Source of the DNA: Burkholderia ubonensis
Lineage (GTDB): Bacteria; Pseudomonadota; Gammaproteobacteria; Burkholderiales; Burkholderiaceae
Assembly: GCF_902833085.1 (NCBI RefSeq)
Contig: NZ_CADFEB010000007.1
Coordinates: forward strand, 434,001-498,000
DNA length: 64,000 nt
Reading direction: 5' to 3'
Shown here: positions 27,101-34,809 of the stretch, piece by piece
Layout: every line of letters begins with the position of its first letter
Position numbering within the stretch: position 1 is the first letter of the stretch
The notes under the pieces: generated by a model
Told to the model about the DNA's origin: nothing
Seen by the model: the letters and a program-made list of their open reading frames with translations, nothing else
Database searches by the model: none
Program-made: the position numbers and the translations under genes

Positions 27101-27183
27101 TGGCCAACGGCAAGCGCATCACCGCGAAGATCTCGAGCCCGGTTTTCTACGATACCGAAGGGGTGCGCCAGAATGTGGAATGA
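24172..27183 (+). CDS. soxA: Sarcosine oxidase subunit alpha
   Basis: 1003 residues. Order of domains: N-terminal 2Fe-2S-ferredoxin-like domain (1-110, FNGRTYQGFQGDTLASAL) lacking the cluster cysteines as usual for SoxA; NAD(P)-binding oxidoreductase domain (VLVVGGGPSGLAAAH at 171-185, VILATGAHERP later); and a C-terminal GcvT-like folate domain from about 600 (RKTCVHEWHVEHGALFEDVG onward). The last binds tetrahydrofolate and traps formaldehyde as 5,10-methylene-THF. Overlaps soxD by 4 and soxG by 11 bases, consistent with tight coupling. Confidence 0.95.
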   Translation: MSQKDRLGTGGRINRAIPLTFTFNGRTYQGFQGDTLASALLANGVHFVARSFKYHRPRGIVTADVAEPNAVVQLESGPYTVPNARATEIELYQGLVATSVNAEPSLEHDKYAINQKLSRFMPAGFYYKTFMWPRNMWPKYEEKIREAAGLGKAPEVLDADRYDKCYAHCDVLVVGGGPSGLAAAHAAATAGARVILVDDQRELGGSLLSCRAEIDGKPALQWVEKIEAELRKLPDVTILSRSTAFGYQDHNLVTVTQRLTDHLPVSMRKGTRELLWKVRAKRVILATGAHERPIVFGNNDLPGVMLAGAVSAYIHRFGVLPGRDAVVFTNNDRGYQAALDLKACGAKVTLVDSRASSNGALPAAAKRQGVTVMSGAVVTAAAGKWRVSSVDVASYTNGQTGGKLKTLPCDLVAMSGGFSPVLHLFAQSGGKACWSDEKACFLPGKAVQPEASIGAAAGEFGLARALRLAVDAGAEAAKAAGFSAAQRPAAPKVAEVTEGVLQPLWLVGSREAAARGPKQFVDFQNDVAAADILLAAREGFESVEHVKRYTAMGFGTDQGKLGNINGMAILAQALGKSIPETGTTTFRPNYTPVSFGTFAGRETGDFLDPIRKTCVHEWHVEHGALFEDVGNWKRPWYFPKKGEDLHAAVKRECLAVRNSVGILDASTLGKIDIQGPDAVKLLNWMYTNPWNKLEVGKCRYGLMLDENGMVFDDGVTVRLADQHFMMTTTTGGAARVLTWLERWLQTEWPDMKVRLSSVTDHWATFAVVGPKSRKVVQKVCQDIDFGNEAFPFMSYRNGTVAGAKARVMRISFSGELAYEVNVPANAGRAVWEALMAAGTEFDITPYGTETMHVLRAEKGYIIVGQDTDGSITPFDLGMGGVVAKSKDFLGKRSLSRSDTAKEGRKQFVGLLTDDEQFVLPEGAQIIAKDTQVSTTEPTPMIGHVTSSYYSPILKRSIALAVVKGGLNKMGESVVIPLANGKRITAKISSPVFYDTEGVRQNVE

Positions 27184-27805
27184 AACCAGAAACCAGACGC
27201 AGGTGGCGGGCGCGGGCGGCGTGCAGCTCGAATCGCCGTTCGTCGGCGCGGCCGACCTGCTGAAGGCGCAGCAGGCGCGCGCATCGAAGAAGTTCACGCT
27301 GCGCGAGCGGCCGTTCCTCGACCTCGTCAACGTGCGCGGCGAGCTGAGCGACCCGGCGTTCGTCGCCGCGTTCGAGCGCGTGGTCGGCTGCCGGCCGCCC
27401 GCCGCGCCGAACACGGTTGCGCGCGGCGCCGAGTACGACGTGCTGTGGCTCGGCCCCGACGAATGGCTCGTGCGCTCGAACGGGCCCGTGCAGGCGGGCG
27501 TGCTCGAGGCGGCGCTGGCCGAGGCCGTGCAGGGCGCGTATGCGGCGGCGGTCGATGTCGGCAGCGGCTATACGGTCGTCGAGGTCAGCGGCGAGCGCGT
27601 GCGCGACGTGCTGGCGCGCGGCTGTCCGCTCGACCTGCATCCGCGCCTGTTCAAGGCGGGGCAGTGTGCGCAGTCGCATTACTTCAAGGCGTCGATCGTG
27701 CTGGTGCCGACCGGTGACGACACGTACGAGATCGTCGTGCGCCGCAGCTTCGCCGACTATTTCGTCCGCATCATGTTCGACGCGGCCGCACCGCTCGCAT
27801 CATGA
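27173..27805 (+). CDS. soxG: Sarcosine oxidase subunit gamma
   Basis: 210 residues, starting at ATG 27173 inside the end of soxA. It shows the SoxG pattern: LRERPFLDLVNVRGE, then LWLGPDEWLVRS and CAQSHYFKASIVLV with RRSFADYFVRIMFDAA at the end. A GcvT-related structural subunit. Overlaps the following folB-like gene by ATGA. Confidence 0.93.
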   Translation: MWNETRNQTQVAGAGGVQLESPFVGAADLLKAQQARASKKFTLRERPFLDLVNVRGELSDPAFVAAFERVVGCRPPAAPNTVARGAEYDVLWLGPDEWLVRSNGPVQAGVLEAALAEAVQGAYAAAVDVGSGYTVVEVSGERVRDVLARGCPLDLHPRLFKAGQCAQSHYFKASIVLVPTGDDTYEIVVRRSFADYFVRIMFDAAAPLAS

Positions 27806-28254
27806 AGCCGGTCGACGAACCGTTCGTGTCGATCGACGCGTCGCGCCTGCGAGGGCGCGGCTGGAGCGTGTTCGTCGACGAACTGAAGGTGCCGGCGCGG
27901 ATCGGCATCCATGCGCACGAGCATGACGCGCCGCAGCCGATCGTGATCGATGCGCAGCTCGGGTATCGCTGCGAGCCGAGCGAGGCCGGGGAGTGGATCG
28001 ATTACGACGGGTATTGCGCGCGGGTGGCGGCGTTTCTCGCGCACAAGCCGCATACGCGTCTGCTCGAGACGCTGGTCGCCGAGATCGCGGTGCTGTCGTT
28101 TCGCGAATGGCCGGCGCTGGAGACGCTGACGCTTTCCGTCCACAAGCCGAAGATCCGGCCGGGGACGAAACGCGTCGGAGTGTCGCTCGACTGGACGCGG
28201 GGGGATTATCTGCGGTGGACGGGGGAGGTGGGGAGGGGCGGCTTGGCCGGGTAG
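27802..28254 (+). CDS. Dihydroneopterin aldolase-like protein (FolB family) in the sarcosine oxidase operon
   Basis: 150 residues. T-fold protein of the FolB family: FVDELKVPARIGIHAHEHDAP, then WIDYDGYCARVAAFL, HTRLLETLVAEIA (catalytic Glu region) and SVHKPKIRP. FolB makes 6-hydroxymethyl-dihydropterin for folate synthesis. Its ATGA overlap with soxG places it firmly in the operon, consistent with extra folate demand when SoxA produces methylene-THF. It is the last gene of the operon. A housekeeping folB probably exists elsewhere, which makes this a specialised copy by inference. Confidence 0.85.
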   Translation: MKPVDEPFVSIDASRLRGRGWSVFVDELKVPARIGIHAHEHDAPQPIVIDAQLGYRCEPSEAGEWIDYDGYCARVAAFLAHKPHTRLLETLVAEIAVLSFREWPALETLTLSVHKPKIRPGTKRVGVSLDWTRGDYLRWTGEVGRGGLAG

Positions 28255-28330
28255 GTGCTGTGATCGATCGACGCGAAATTTCATTCAAGTAACTTGGGGC
28301 TCGGATTGCGCATGCAATTGTCCTCTGAAT

Positions 28331-28381
28331 TGTCTACTGTCTCCCAATCGTTAAGTAGACAGGCCGAGTCGCGTCGGCCTG
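28331..28381. terminator. Two adjacent hairpins after the sox operon
   Basis: TGTCTACT (28331-28338) pairs with AGTAGACA (28354-28361). Immediately after, CAGGCCGA (28360-28367) pairs with TCGGCCTG (28374-28381). The second resembles a terminator stem but lacks a T-run. They lie where high-GC DNA changes to AT-rich DNA. Confidence 0.45.
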
Positions 28382-28424
28382 TGTCGGGCACAAGCGGAAT
28401 TTGCTAGTGCCATCCGGCGCATGT

Positions 28425-29531
28425 TCAGATATCGGTTTCTCCCCCTTCGTGTATATCTATGCCGCCAAATACATGGCCTTCGGGCGATGAATTCTCCGCG
28501 TAAGGCCAACGTACGGATTTGTGGGCGGGTGGGAAATGATTGGTGGTCGAACGGGGCGTATCTCTAATTCTGGTGTGTTGATTGTTTTTCTCTCGCTGGT
28601 GTCGTATGCATGCGTTTAAGATGTATGCAATTTCGCGTGCATAATTGCGAAATTCAAAAGAGAGCGTTGGTAGTGAGATATATTTTCCTATTTGGATGCA
28701 TTTTTCGTTAATTCCAACTAGGGTTCTGTAGATGGGTGTTCTGGTGCCATCCTTGTGTGGTAAATAAGAGAATTCCTCGATGAGGTTTTTTGAGGTGCAT
28801 CTGTCGATGAAGAATTGGGTGGTGCGTCCAAGTTTGTGAATATGTAAATTCCTGATCTCGTGGCAAAGTTCCATGAATCCGCTTAATTTTGGATTTATAT
28901 TGAAAAGGAGATTCTTAATTTCTGGATTTATTTCGTCTATTATGGCGGATAGGATTTCAGGCAGTGAGGATTGTCGGATTGATTTGCTTGCATCTTTTTT
29001 GGAGTAGTTCAGCTCATCTGTCATGATGCTTTCCATGAACGCTTCGAAGAATGAATACACGGAAATGAATTCGAGTTTGTATAGATTTTCTTTTATGAAG
29101 CTTTCGTCATTGAGGAAATTGGTGTTTTTCTTTGAGTTGATAACTGCGGTTGAGATTGCCTCTTTTTCTTCTTGATCGATTGGTTTTCCGCCGAAAAAGG
29201 TGTCGCGTGGATTGTTTAGTGCGGGGTATCTAAAATACATTCTTGGAATCTCTATCTGAAAATCCATTTTTCCGGATTTTTCGTGGCGAATGTCTTCCAT
29301 CATTAGTAGGTTTTCAAATAGATGTGCTGTCAGTAACACTGAATTAAATTCGGTTGAGAAAATCACATAAGATTGTGTGTCGAATTCGTTGAGATGGATT
29401 GGCCTGATGTTTTGGTGGTTTATTTCTTGAATATTTTGCCAGTTTGATTTTTTGGTGGTGATGAATTCATATTTTTCCCGCAAGATTGCAGGTAATTTTT
29501 CCCAGTCAATGCTAATTTTTTGTGAATTCAT
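28425..29531 (-). CDS. AT-rich lone gene with a HEPN ribonuclease motif
   Basis: 368 residues from ATG 29531; TTG 29543 is an alternative, and neither has a clear ribosome site. GC content is far below the surroundings, and Asn, Ile, Lys and Phe are frequent, so the gene is a recent import. Near residue 225 ELCHEIRNLHIHKLG contains R227-x4-H232, the HEPN Rx4H signature, preceded by a helical region (SVYSFFEAFMESIM) typical of HEPN bundles. MAE_28990/RiboL-PSP-type HEPN proteins look similar. Such genes are often single-gene anti-phage or RNase toxins. No antitoxin is visible. Function is inferred from one motif. Confidence 0.65.
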   Translation of the reverse strand: MNSQKISIDWEKLPAILREKYEFITTKKSNWQNIQEINHQNIRPIHLNEFDTQSYVIFSTEFNSVLLTAHLFENLLMMEDIRHEKSGKMDFQIEIPRMYFRYPALNNPRDTFFGGKPIDQEEKEAISTAVINSKKNTNFLNDESFIKENLYKLEFISVYSFFEAFMESIMTDELNYSKKDASKSIRQSSLPEILSAIIDEINPEIKNLLFNINPKLSGFMELCHEIRNLHIHKLGRTTQFFIDRCTSKNLIEEFSYLPHKDGTRTPIYRTLVGINEKCIQIGKYISLPTLSFEFRNYAREIAYILNACIRHQREKNNQHTRIRDTPRSTTNHFPPAHKSVRWPYAENSSPEGHVFGGIDIHEGGETDI

Positions 29532-29619
29532 GATGTAAAACAAGGTTGCTTGATTTGTTGTGGGTTTTGAAGTTTCTGTAGATCAAACATGAGAGATAAC
29601 CGTCCGCCGCCGTCCCGTC

Positions 29620-30456
29620 CTACCTTCCTGCCTTGCGTCGTGCCATATACCCGAGATACGCAATGATCCGGTCGATCTCCCGATCGCTCAGCTGATCCGG
29701 CGAGAACGCCGGCATGGCCCGCCCGTGCCAGTTCCGAACCGATGCCGGATTGCGAATGTACCGATGCAGCGCGGCGGGCTGGAAGTAATCGACCGGATTC
29801 ATCGGCGTGTTGAGGTCGGGGCCGGTGTCCGCACTGCCCGCGCCGTCGAGCCGATGACACGCGAAACATTGCGTGATGAACAGGCTTTGGCCCGCGCGGG
29901 CCGGATCGGTCGCCGGCAGTGCCGGATCGACGGCGAGAGCCGGCCAGCGCGCGACGGGCGACTGTTGCATCGCGAGACGCACGATCTGGAAAGGCCACTG
30001 CTCGTTGCGGACGGACGACGCTTCCTTGCCGACCCAGATCAGGTAGAACGGCCCGGCGCTGACCGGCTTGCCCGGCAGCTTCGTCCACGGGTGTGCCGGG
30101 TCCTCCACCGCGAGCCATGCAACGGCGTGCGCGGCGTCGCGATTGCGCGCGAGGTCCATCGGCAGTTGCGCGGCGAAGCCGTCGGCCGCGCGCGTTTCGA
30201 GCACGCTGTCCGCAGGCAGGGCCGCGCCGTCGAGCAGGCTGGCGAGCGGCACCGCGCGGAAGGTCATCGGCCTGCCGTATGCGACATCGTGCGGGACATG
30301 GATCTCCGCCGCATCCGGGCGTGCGAGCAACGCCTGCGAAGTGAGCGTGCGGGTCTTGCCGTCCGTCGTGAGTTCGAGCGTGGACTGGGCGGCCGCTTGA
30401 CGGCCGATCACGCAGATCGTCAGCAGCAGGAGCGAAAACATCGCGCGTTTCAGCAT
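29620..30456 (-). CDS. Exported c-type cytochrome with an N-terminal unknown domain
   Basis: 278 residues from ATG 30456 with GGAGAG upstream. Signal peptide MLKRAMFSLLLLTICVIG up to about residue 23. Residues ~25-170 form a beta-rich domain (LELTTDGKTRTLTS, VPHDVAYGRPMTFRAVPLASLLDG) resembling the sulfite-oxidase/molybdopterin-like accessory fold, without an obvious cofactor Cys. The C-terminal ~90 residues are a class I cytochrome c, with the haem motif CFACH (197-201) and probable axial Met in RAMPAFSPDQLSD. Periplasmic electron carrier; partner unknown. Confidence 0.8.
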   Translation of the reverse strand: MLKRAMFSLLLLTICVIGRQAAAQSTLELTTDGKTRTLTSQALLARPDAAEIHVPHDVAYGRPMTFRAVPLASLLDGAALPADSVLETRAADGFAAQLPMDLARNRDAAHAVAWLAVEDPAHPWTKLPGKPVSAGPFYLIWVGKEASSVRNEQWPFQIVRLAMQQSPVARWPALAVDPALPATDPARAGQSLFITQCFACHRLDGAGSADTGPDLNTPMNPVDYFQPAALHRYIRNPASVRNWHGRAMPAFSPDQLSDREIDRIIAYLGYMARRKAGR

Positions 30457-30693
30457 TTGCTCTCCGTTGGTTGTCGTTTTTGCGGCGGCGGGGGCATGCG
30501 TGCCGCAATCGCCTGGGGGGATCGGCCGACAGTTTATCCGGTGGGGCGGCGCTGCACGATAGCCGGTATCGGCGCTACGATCCGGTATAACGACTTTGGT
30601 TCGCTACTCCACCAACCGGAACGGCAAGCAGCCGCTCGATCAAATGGGCGATGCCGGGTTGGCGAATGCGGGCATGACGAAGCGAGGGGGAAG

Positions 30694-31011
30694 GTGCGGA
30701 AAAATAACGAAGAGATTGTTCTCTCTGGCGACGATGCGCTAACCGCGCTTGCCGAAATCGAATACTTGCTGATTTCCCTGAGAAATATTGGGCGGTACTA
30801 CCATGCCGATCGGAACGAGTCCGGCGACGTGAATTTGATGTACTCGCTGGAGACGACGCGATTCATCGATGAAAACGGGGTAACCCGGAGACTGGCAAAG
30901 CTGAGGGAAATGCTATCCGCGAAGTTCGATCGCTCGCTGGGCGAGGATGATATGGATGACATCGAGCGTGCAGTGGAGGATCTCAAGGTCTGGGAGAAAC
31001 CGGGAGATTGA
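30694..31011 (+). CDS. 105-residue acidic hypothetical protein with GTG start
   Basis: From GTG 30694, preceded by GAGGGGGAAG, one of the best ribosome sites here; in-frame codons upstream are not coding-like. The protein is helical and acidic (EEIVLSGDDALTALAEIEYL, DDMDDIERAVEDLKVWE), soluble, and of lower GC than its neighbours. Size and charge resemble toxin-immunity proteins, but I do not recognise the family and no toxin gene is adjacent. Confidence 0.6.
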   Translation: MRKNNEEIVLSGDDALTALAEIEYLLISLRNIGRYYHADRNESGDVNLMYSLETTRFIDENGVTRRLAKLREMLSAKFDRSLGEDDMDDIERAVEDLKVWEKPGD

Positions 31012-31094
31012 CCTGCGGTGGATCGCTCCCGCGCGACTGTGCGCCGAACGCGAGCGGGCGGCCCGCCTTGCACGGCCGTCGACAACGGCCCCCG

Positions 31095-31757
31095 TTACCG
31101 CGAATCCCGCACGGACACCGCCCGAACGTCCGACGCCGGCGCGCTCACCGGCATCATGCCCGCGTTCGCATCGTCGCGCGGCTCGAGCACGAACCGGAAC
31201 GACTCGACGCGTTGCAGCACCTTCGACGCATAAGCGTGCGAGCCGCCATAGCTTTTCAGCGCGGCGCCGATGTCGCCGCCGGCGGCCTTCACATAGCCGG
31301 ACAGGATCGCCGAGCCCGCATTGATGTTGGCGTTCGGCTCGGTCAGATCCTTCACGTTGCGCAGCAGCCCGCGGTGCGCGCTGGGCACCACCTGCATCAG
31401 CCCGGTCGCGCCGCCCCCGCCGCGCGCTTTCTCCTGGAAGCGCGATTCGATCGAGATGATCGCGTAGACGAGCGCCGGCGGCAGCGCGTATTTCGTCGCG
31501 GTGGCGTTCACGATGTCGGCGAGCTTCGCGGCCTTTTCCCTGGCGACGCCGAACTTCTTCATCAGGTAGGAGGTGATGCGGCGATTTTCCTCGTTCGGCT
31601 GGTTGGCGGCGAGCGGCGCGGAAGCGTCGGACGCGGCAGCGGCAGCAGCAGGCGCGGACGCAGGTTGCGCGGGCAACGATTGCGCAGGCATCTGCTGCGC
31701 CGACACGTATTGCGCACTGCCGAGCAAGAACACGAACAGCCAGGAAAACCGTCGCAT
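31095..31757 (-). CDS. Lytic transglycosylase, SLT domain
   Basis: 220 residues from ATG 31757. Signal peptide MRRFSWLFVFLLGSAQYVSA, an Ala/Pro-rich linker to about residue 55, then an SLT domain: LPPALVYAIISIESRF with catalytic Glu104, followed by GATGLMQVVPSAHRGL and the NINAGSAIL motif. It cleaves peptidoglycan in the periplasm. Such enzymes can assist secretion apparatus insertion; the T3SS is about 8 kb away and no direct link is shown. Confidence 0.88.
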   Translation of the reverse strand: MRRFSWLFVFLLGSAQYVSAQQMPAQSLPAQPASAPAAAAAASDASAPLAANQPNEENRRITSYLMKKFGVAREKAAKLADIVNATATKYALPPALVYAIISIESRFQEKARGGGGATGLMQVVPSAHRGLLRNVKDLTEPNANINAGSAILSGYVKAAGGDIGAALKSYGGSHAYASKVLQRVESFRFVLEPRDDANAGMMPVSAPASDVRAVSVRDSR

Positions 31758-31907
31758 GGTGAGGGTGGTGGAAACGGGAGGCGCACAGTATATCGGCCAA
31801 TCGTCGCGATTGTCCGCAAACCACGCATGACTGAAAGCCGGATGTAGGTTGTTGCCCGGGCACGCATCGGAGTCCGCAAGAAGCGCGTGCTTCACGGCGC
31901 GCCGCGA

Positions 31908-32669
31908 CTACGCGCGCCGGCCCATCACGCCGGCGATCGCGCCGATCGCGTCGCTGACCAGCACCGCCAGCAGCCCGACGATCATCCCGCCCTGCAGCAC
32001 GAACGCGGTATTCGCGGTCTGCAGGCCGGCGATGATCACGTCGCCGAGCCCGCGCGCGGCGACCGTCGAGCCGATCGTCGCGGTGCCGAGGTTGATGACG
32101 ACCGCGAGGCGGATGCCGTTGACGATCACCGGAAACGCGAGCGGCAGCTCCACGGACGTCAGTTGCTGCCAGCCGCTCATGCCCATCCCGCGCGCGGCGT
32201 CGACGACGTCGCGCGGCACGTCCTCGATGCCCGCGATCGTGCTCTCGAAAATCGGCAGGAGACCGTACAGCACGAGTGCGATCAGCACCGGCTTCAGGCC
32301 GAAGCCGACCGCGGGCACCGCGAGCGCGAGCACGGCCACCGGCGGGAACGTCTGGCCGATGTTGACGACGCTACGCGCGACCGGCAGGAAATCCGCGCCC
32401 CACGGCCGCGTCACCGCGATGCCCGCGGCGATCGCGAGCAGCGTGCCGATCAGGCTCGATGCGGCGACCGTGCCGAGATGCGCGAGCGTGAGGTCGAGCA
32501 GGCTCGCGCGATCGTAGATGACGGGCGCGCCGTTGTCCGCGAACGGTGCGAACAGCGCGTGCAGCCAGCCCGGTCGGAACAGCAGCACGAGCAGCAGCGC
32601 GAGCGCGGCCGCGCGTGCGACGGCGGGCGCGAGTCTGCGTGGAGCGATTGCCGCGGGCCGCATCGTCAT
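31908..32669 (-). CDS. Osmoprotectant-type ABC transporter permease
   Basis: 253 residues from ATG 32669 (overlaps the ATPase stop by four bases). About six membrane segments, with a BPD-type permease core containing the EAA-like loop DVVDAARGMGMSGWQQLTSV. Matches the OpuCB/YehW family that imports betaine-like osmolytes. It is the last gene of a four-gene operon with all junctions overlapping by ATGA. Confidence 0.87.
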   Translation of the reverse strand: MTMRPAAIAPRRLAPAVARAAALALLLVLLFRPGWLHALFAPFADNGAPVIYDRASLLDLTLAHLGTVAASSLIGTLLAIAAGIAVTRPWGADFLPVARSVVNIGQTFPPVAVLALAVPAVGFGLKPVLIALVLYGLLPIFESTIAGIEDVPRDVVDAARGMGMSGWQQLTSVELPLAFPVIVNGIRLAVVINLGTATIGSTVAARGLGDVIIAGLQTANTAFVLQGGMIVGLLAVLVSDAIGAIAGVMGRRA

Positions 32670-33634
32670 CCGGGCCGCCTCGCGTGCGCGCGGATCGCGT
32701 CGAGCGTGATGCGGCGCGCGCCGGGGCCGGTGCCGGCCGGGCGCGGGGACGGGTTCCCGTCGTCGTCCGCGACCGGCAGCGCATCGACGCCGCGCCACAG
32801 CAGCTCCGAGATCGCGTCGCGCAGCGTGCGGGTCGCGGCAATCGGCGGACCGTCCGCGGAGCCGGGCTCGGCCACGTCGCCGACCGGCGTCAGCGCGAGC
32901 AGGCGCAGCGGCCGGTCGACGCCCGCGACAAGCTGCTCGACGACGCCCGCCGCCGGCCGGCCGAGGATCTCGGCGGGCGGCGCGACCTGCAGCAGCCGGC
33001 CGCCGTCCATCACCGCGATCGTGTCGCCGAGCTTCAGCGCTTCCTCGATGTCGTGCGTGACGAGCACGACCGTGATGCCGAGCCGCCGCTGCAGCGCGAG
33101 CAGGTCGTCCTGCGCCTTGCCGCGGATGATCGGATCGAGCGCGCCGAACGGCTCGTCCATCAGCAGCATCGCCGGCTCGGCCGCGAGCGCGCGCGCGACG
33201 CCGACGCGCTGTTGCTGGCCGCCCGACAGCTCGTGCGGCAGCTTTTCCGCGAATTCCTCCGGCGCGAGATTGAAGAGCGCGAGCAGTTCGCGCACGCGCG
33301 CGTCGATGCGCGCGGCGTCCCAGCCGAGCAGGCGCGGCACGGTCGCGATGTTGCGCGCGACGCTCCAGTGCGGAAACAGCCCGTGGCCCTGGATCGCGTA
33401 GCCGATGCGCCGCCGCAGCTGCTCGGGCGGCACGCTCGCCGTATCGACGCCGTCGATGCGAACCGTGCCCGTGCTCGGTGCGATCAGCCGGTTGATCATC
33501 CGCAGCAGCGTCGACTTGCCGCTGCCCGATGCGCCGACGAGCGCGGTGATGGTGCCGCGCCGCATCGTCAGCGACACGTCGTCGACGGCGACGACATCGC
33601 CGAAGCGCTTGCCGAGGCGTTCGATCTCGATCAT
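32666..33634 (-). CDS. Osmoprotectant-type ABC transporter ATP-binding protein
   Basis: 322 residues from ATG 33634. Walker A GASGSGKST (34-42), Q-loop GYAIQGHGLFPHW, signature LSGGQQQRVG, Walker B MLLMDEPFGALD and switch His in VLVTHDIEEAL. The C-terminal ~80 residues look like a single degenerate CBS-type segment (TLRDAISELLWRGVDALPV). Overlaps both permease genes by four bases. Family: YehX/OpuCA. Confidence 0.9.
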   Translation of the reverse strand: MIEIERLGKRFGDVVAVDDVSLTMRRGTITALVGASGSGKSTLLRMINRLIAPSTGTVRIDGVDTASVPPEQLRRRIGYAIQGHGLFPHWSVARNIATVPRLLGWDAARIDARVRELLALFNLAPEEFAEKLPHELSGGQQQRVGVARALAAEPAMLLMDEPFGALDPIIRGKAQDDLLALQRRLGITVVLVTHDIEEALKLGDTIAVMDGGRLLQVAPPAEILGRPAAGVVEQLVAGVDRPLRLLALTPVGDVAEPGSADGPPIAATRTLRDAISELLWRGVDALPVADDDGNPSPRPAGTGPGARRITLDAIRAHARRPG

Positions 33635-34809
33635 GCGGTGCGTCCCCTCGCGAGCGCGGTCGCGGCTTCGAATACGACGGCGGCGATCAGCGCGAGCACG
33701 ATGGTCGGGATCGCGCCGAGCAGCACGAGATCGGCGGCCGATTGCCCGATGCCCTGGAAGATGAAGGTACCGAAGCCGCCGCCGCCGATCAGCGCGGCGA
33801 CCGCGGTCAGGCCGATGTTCTGCACGAGCACGATGCGCACGCCGCTCAGGATCACCGGCAGCGCGAGCACGAGGTCGACCTGCAGCAGGCGCTGCGCGGC
33901 CGTCATGCCCATCGCGCGCGCCGCTTCCGTCACCTGCGCCGGCACCTGCGCGAGCCCGACCGCGACGCTCGACGCGATCGGCAGCAGCGAATACAGGAAC
34001 AGCGCGAGCAGGGCCGGCGCGACGCCGATCCCGCGCACGCCGAGCGCGGCCGCGAGCGGCACGTGCGCGGCGAGCATGCCGAGCGGCGCCATCATCAGCC
34101 CGTACATCGCGATACTCGGCACCGTCTGCACGACGTTGAGGACCGGCAGCAACGCCGCGCGCACGGCCGCGATGCGCGCGCACGCGATGCCGAGCGGCAG
34201 CCCGGCGACGAAGGCGGCCGCGACCGAGCCGCCGGCCAGCGCGACGTGCCGCACGGCCTCGCGCCAGAAATCGTCGCCGCGCACCGCGTATTCGCGCATC
34301 ACGGACAGGCCGTCCCACCAGCCGGTCGACAGCGGCAGCGCGAGCGCCGCGGCGGCGACGGCCAGCGCGGCGAGCCGCCGCCACGGCCCGAACGCGAGCC
34401 GCGCGAGCGCGTCGGCGACCAGCACGGCCCATGCGAACAGCAGCAGCCAGATGCCGGCGGCCGGCGACACGCGCGCGAGCGCGTCTTCCGGCGCGACCAG
34501 ATGCGCCGCGGCCGCGCCGGCCGCGTAGCCGAGCGTCGCGAGCAGGCCGCAGCCCGCGGCGAGGCGCGCTGCGGGCCGGCTCGTCGTCATCGTCCACAGC
34601 GCGGCCGCGATCCACAGCGCGGCGAGCGCGGCGGCCTGCGCGGCCGGCAGCGCGCCGAACACCGGCAAGCCGGCGCCCGCCGCGATCCGGTTCGGCCGCA
34701 GCACGACGAACGGCGCGAACAGCACCGCGCCGATCGTCAGCGTGCCGGTTAGGACGCCGACCTTGTCGATCGCGATGCGTCGCGCGCGGGCCGCCGCGCG
34801 TGCCGTCAT
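33631..34809 (-). CDS. Osmoprotectant-type ABC transporter permease with long N-terminal membrane region
   Basis: 392 residues from ATG 34809. The N-terminal ~190 residues contain four or five hydrophobic segments of low complexity (Ala/Leu-rich). The C-terminal ~200 residues are the permease core with EAA-like loop QVTEAARAMGMTAAQRLLQVDL and GGGGFGTFIFQGI. This YehY-like organisation is typical of the family. Paired with the second permease at 31908. Confidence 0.87.
   Translation of the reverse strand: MTARAAARARRIAIDKVGVLTGTLTIGAVLFAPFVVLRPNRIAAGAGLPVFGALPAAQAAALAALWIAAALWTMTTSRPAARLAAGCGLLATLGYAAGAAAAHLVAPEDALARVSPAAGIWLLLFAWAVLVADALARLAFGPWRRLAALAVAAAALALPLSTGWWDGLSVMREYAVRGDDFWREAVRHVALAGGSVAAAFVAGLPLGIACARIAAVRAALLPVLNVVQTVPSIAMYGLMMAPLGMLAAHVPLAAALGVRGIGVAPALLALFLYSLLPIASSVAVGLAQVPAQVTEAARAMGMTAAQRLLQVDLVLALPVILSGVRIVLVQNIGLTAVAALIGGGGFGTFIFQGIGQSAADLVLLGAIPTIVLALIAAVVFEAATALARGRTA

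Noticed and set aside
24118..27414. 1098-codon open frame antisense to soxA
   Set aside because: Shadow frame of a well-supported gene in high-GC DNA; composition His/Arg/Glu-rich without domain motifs.
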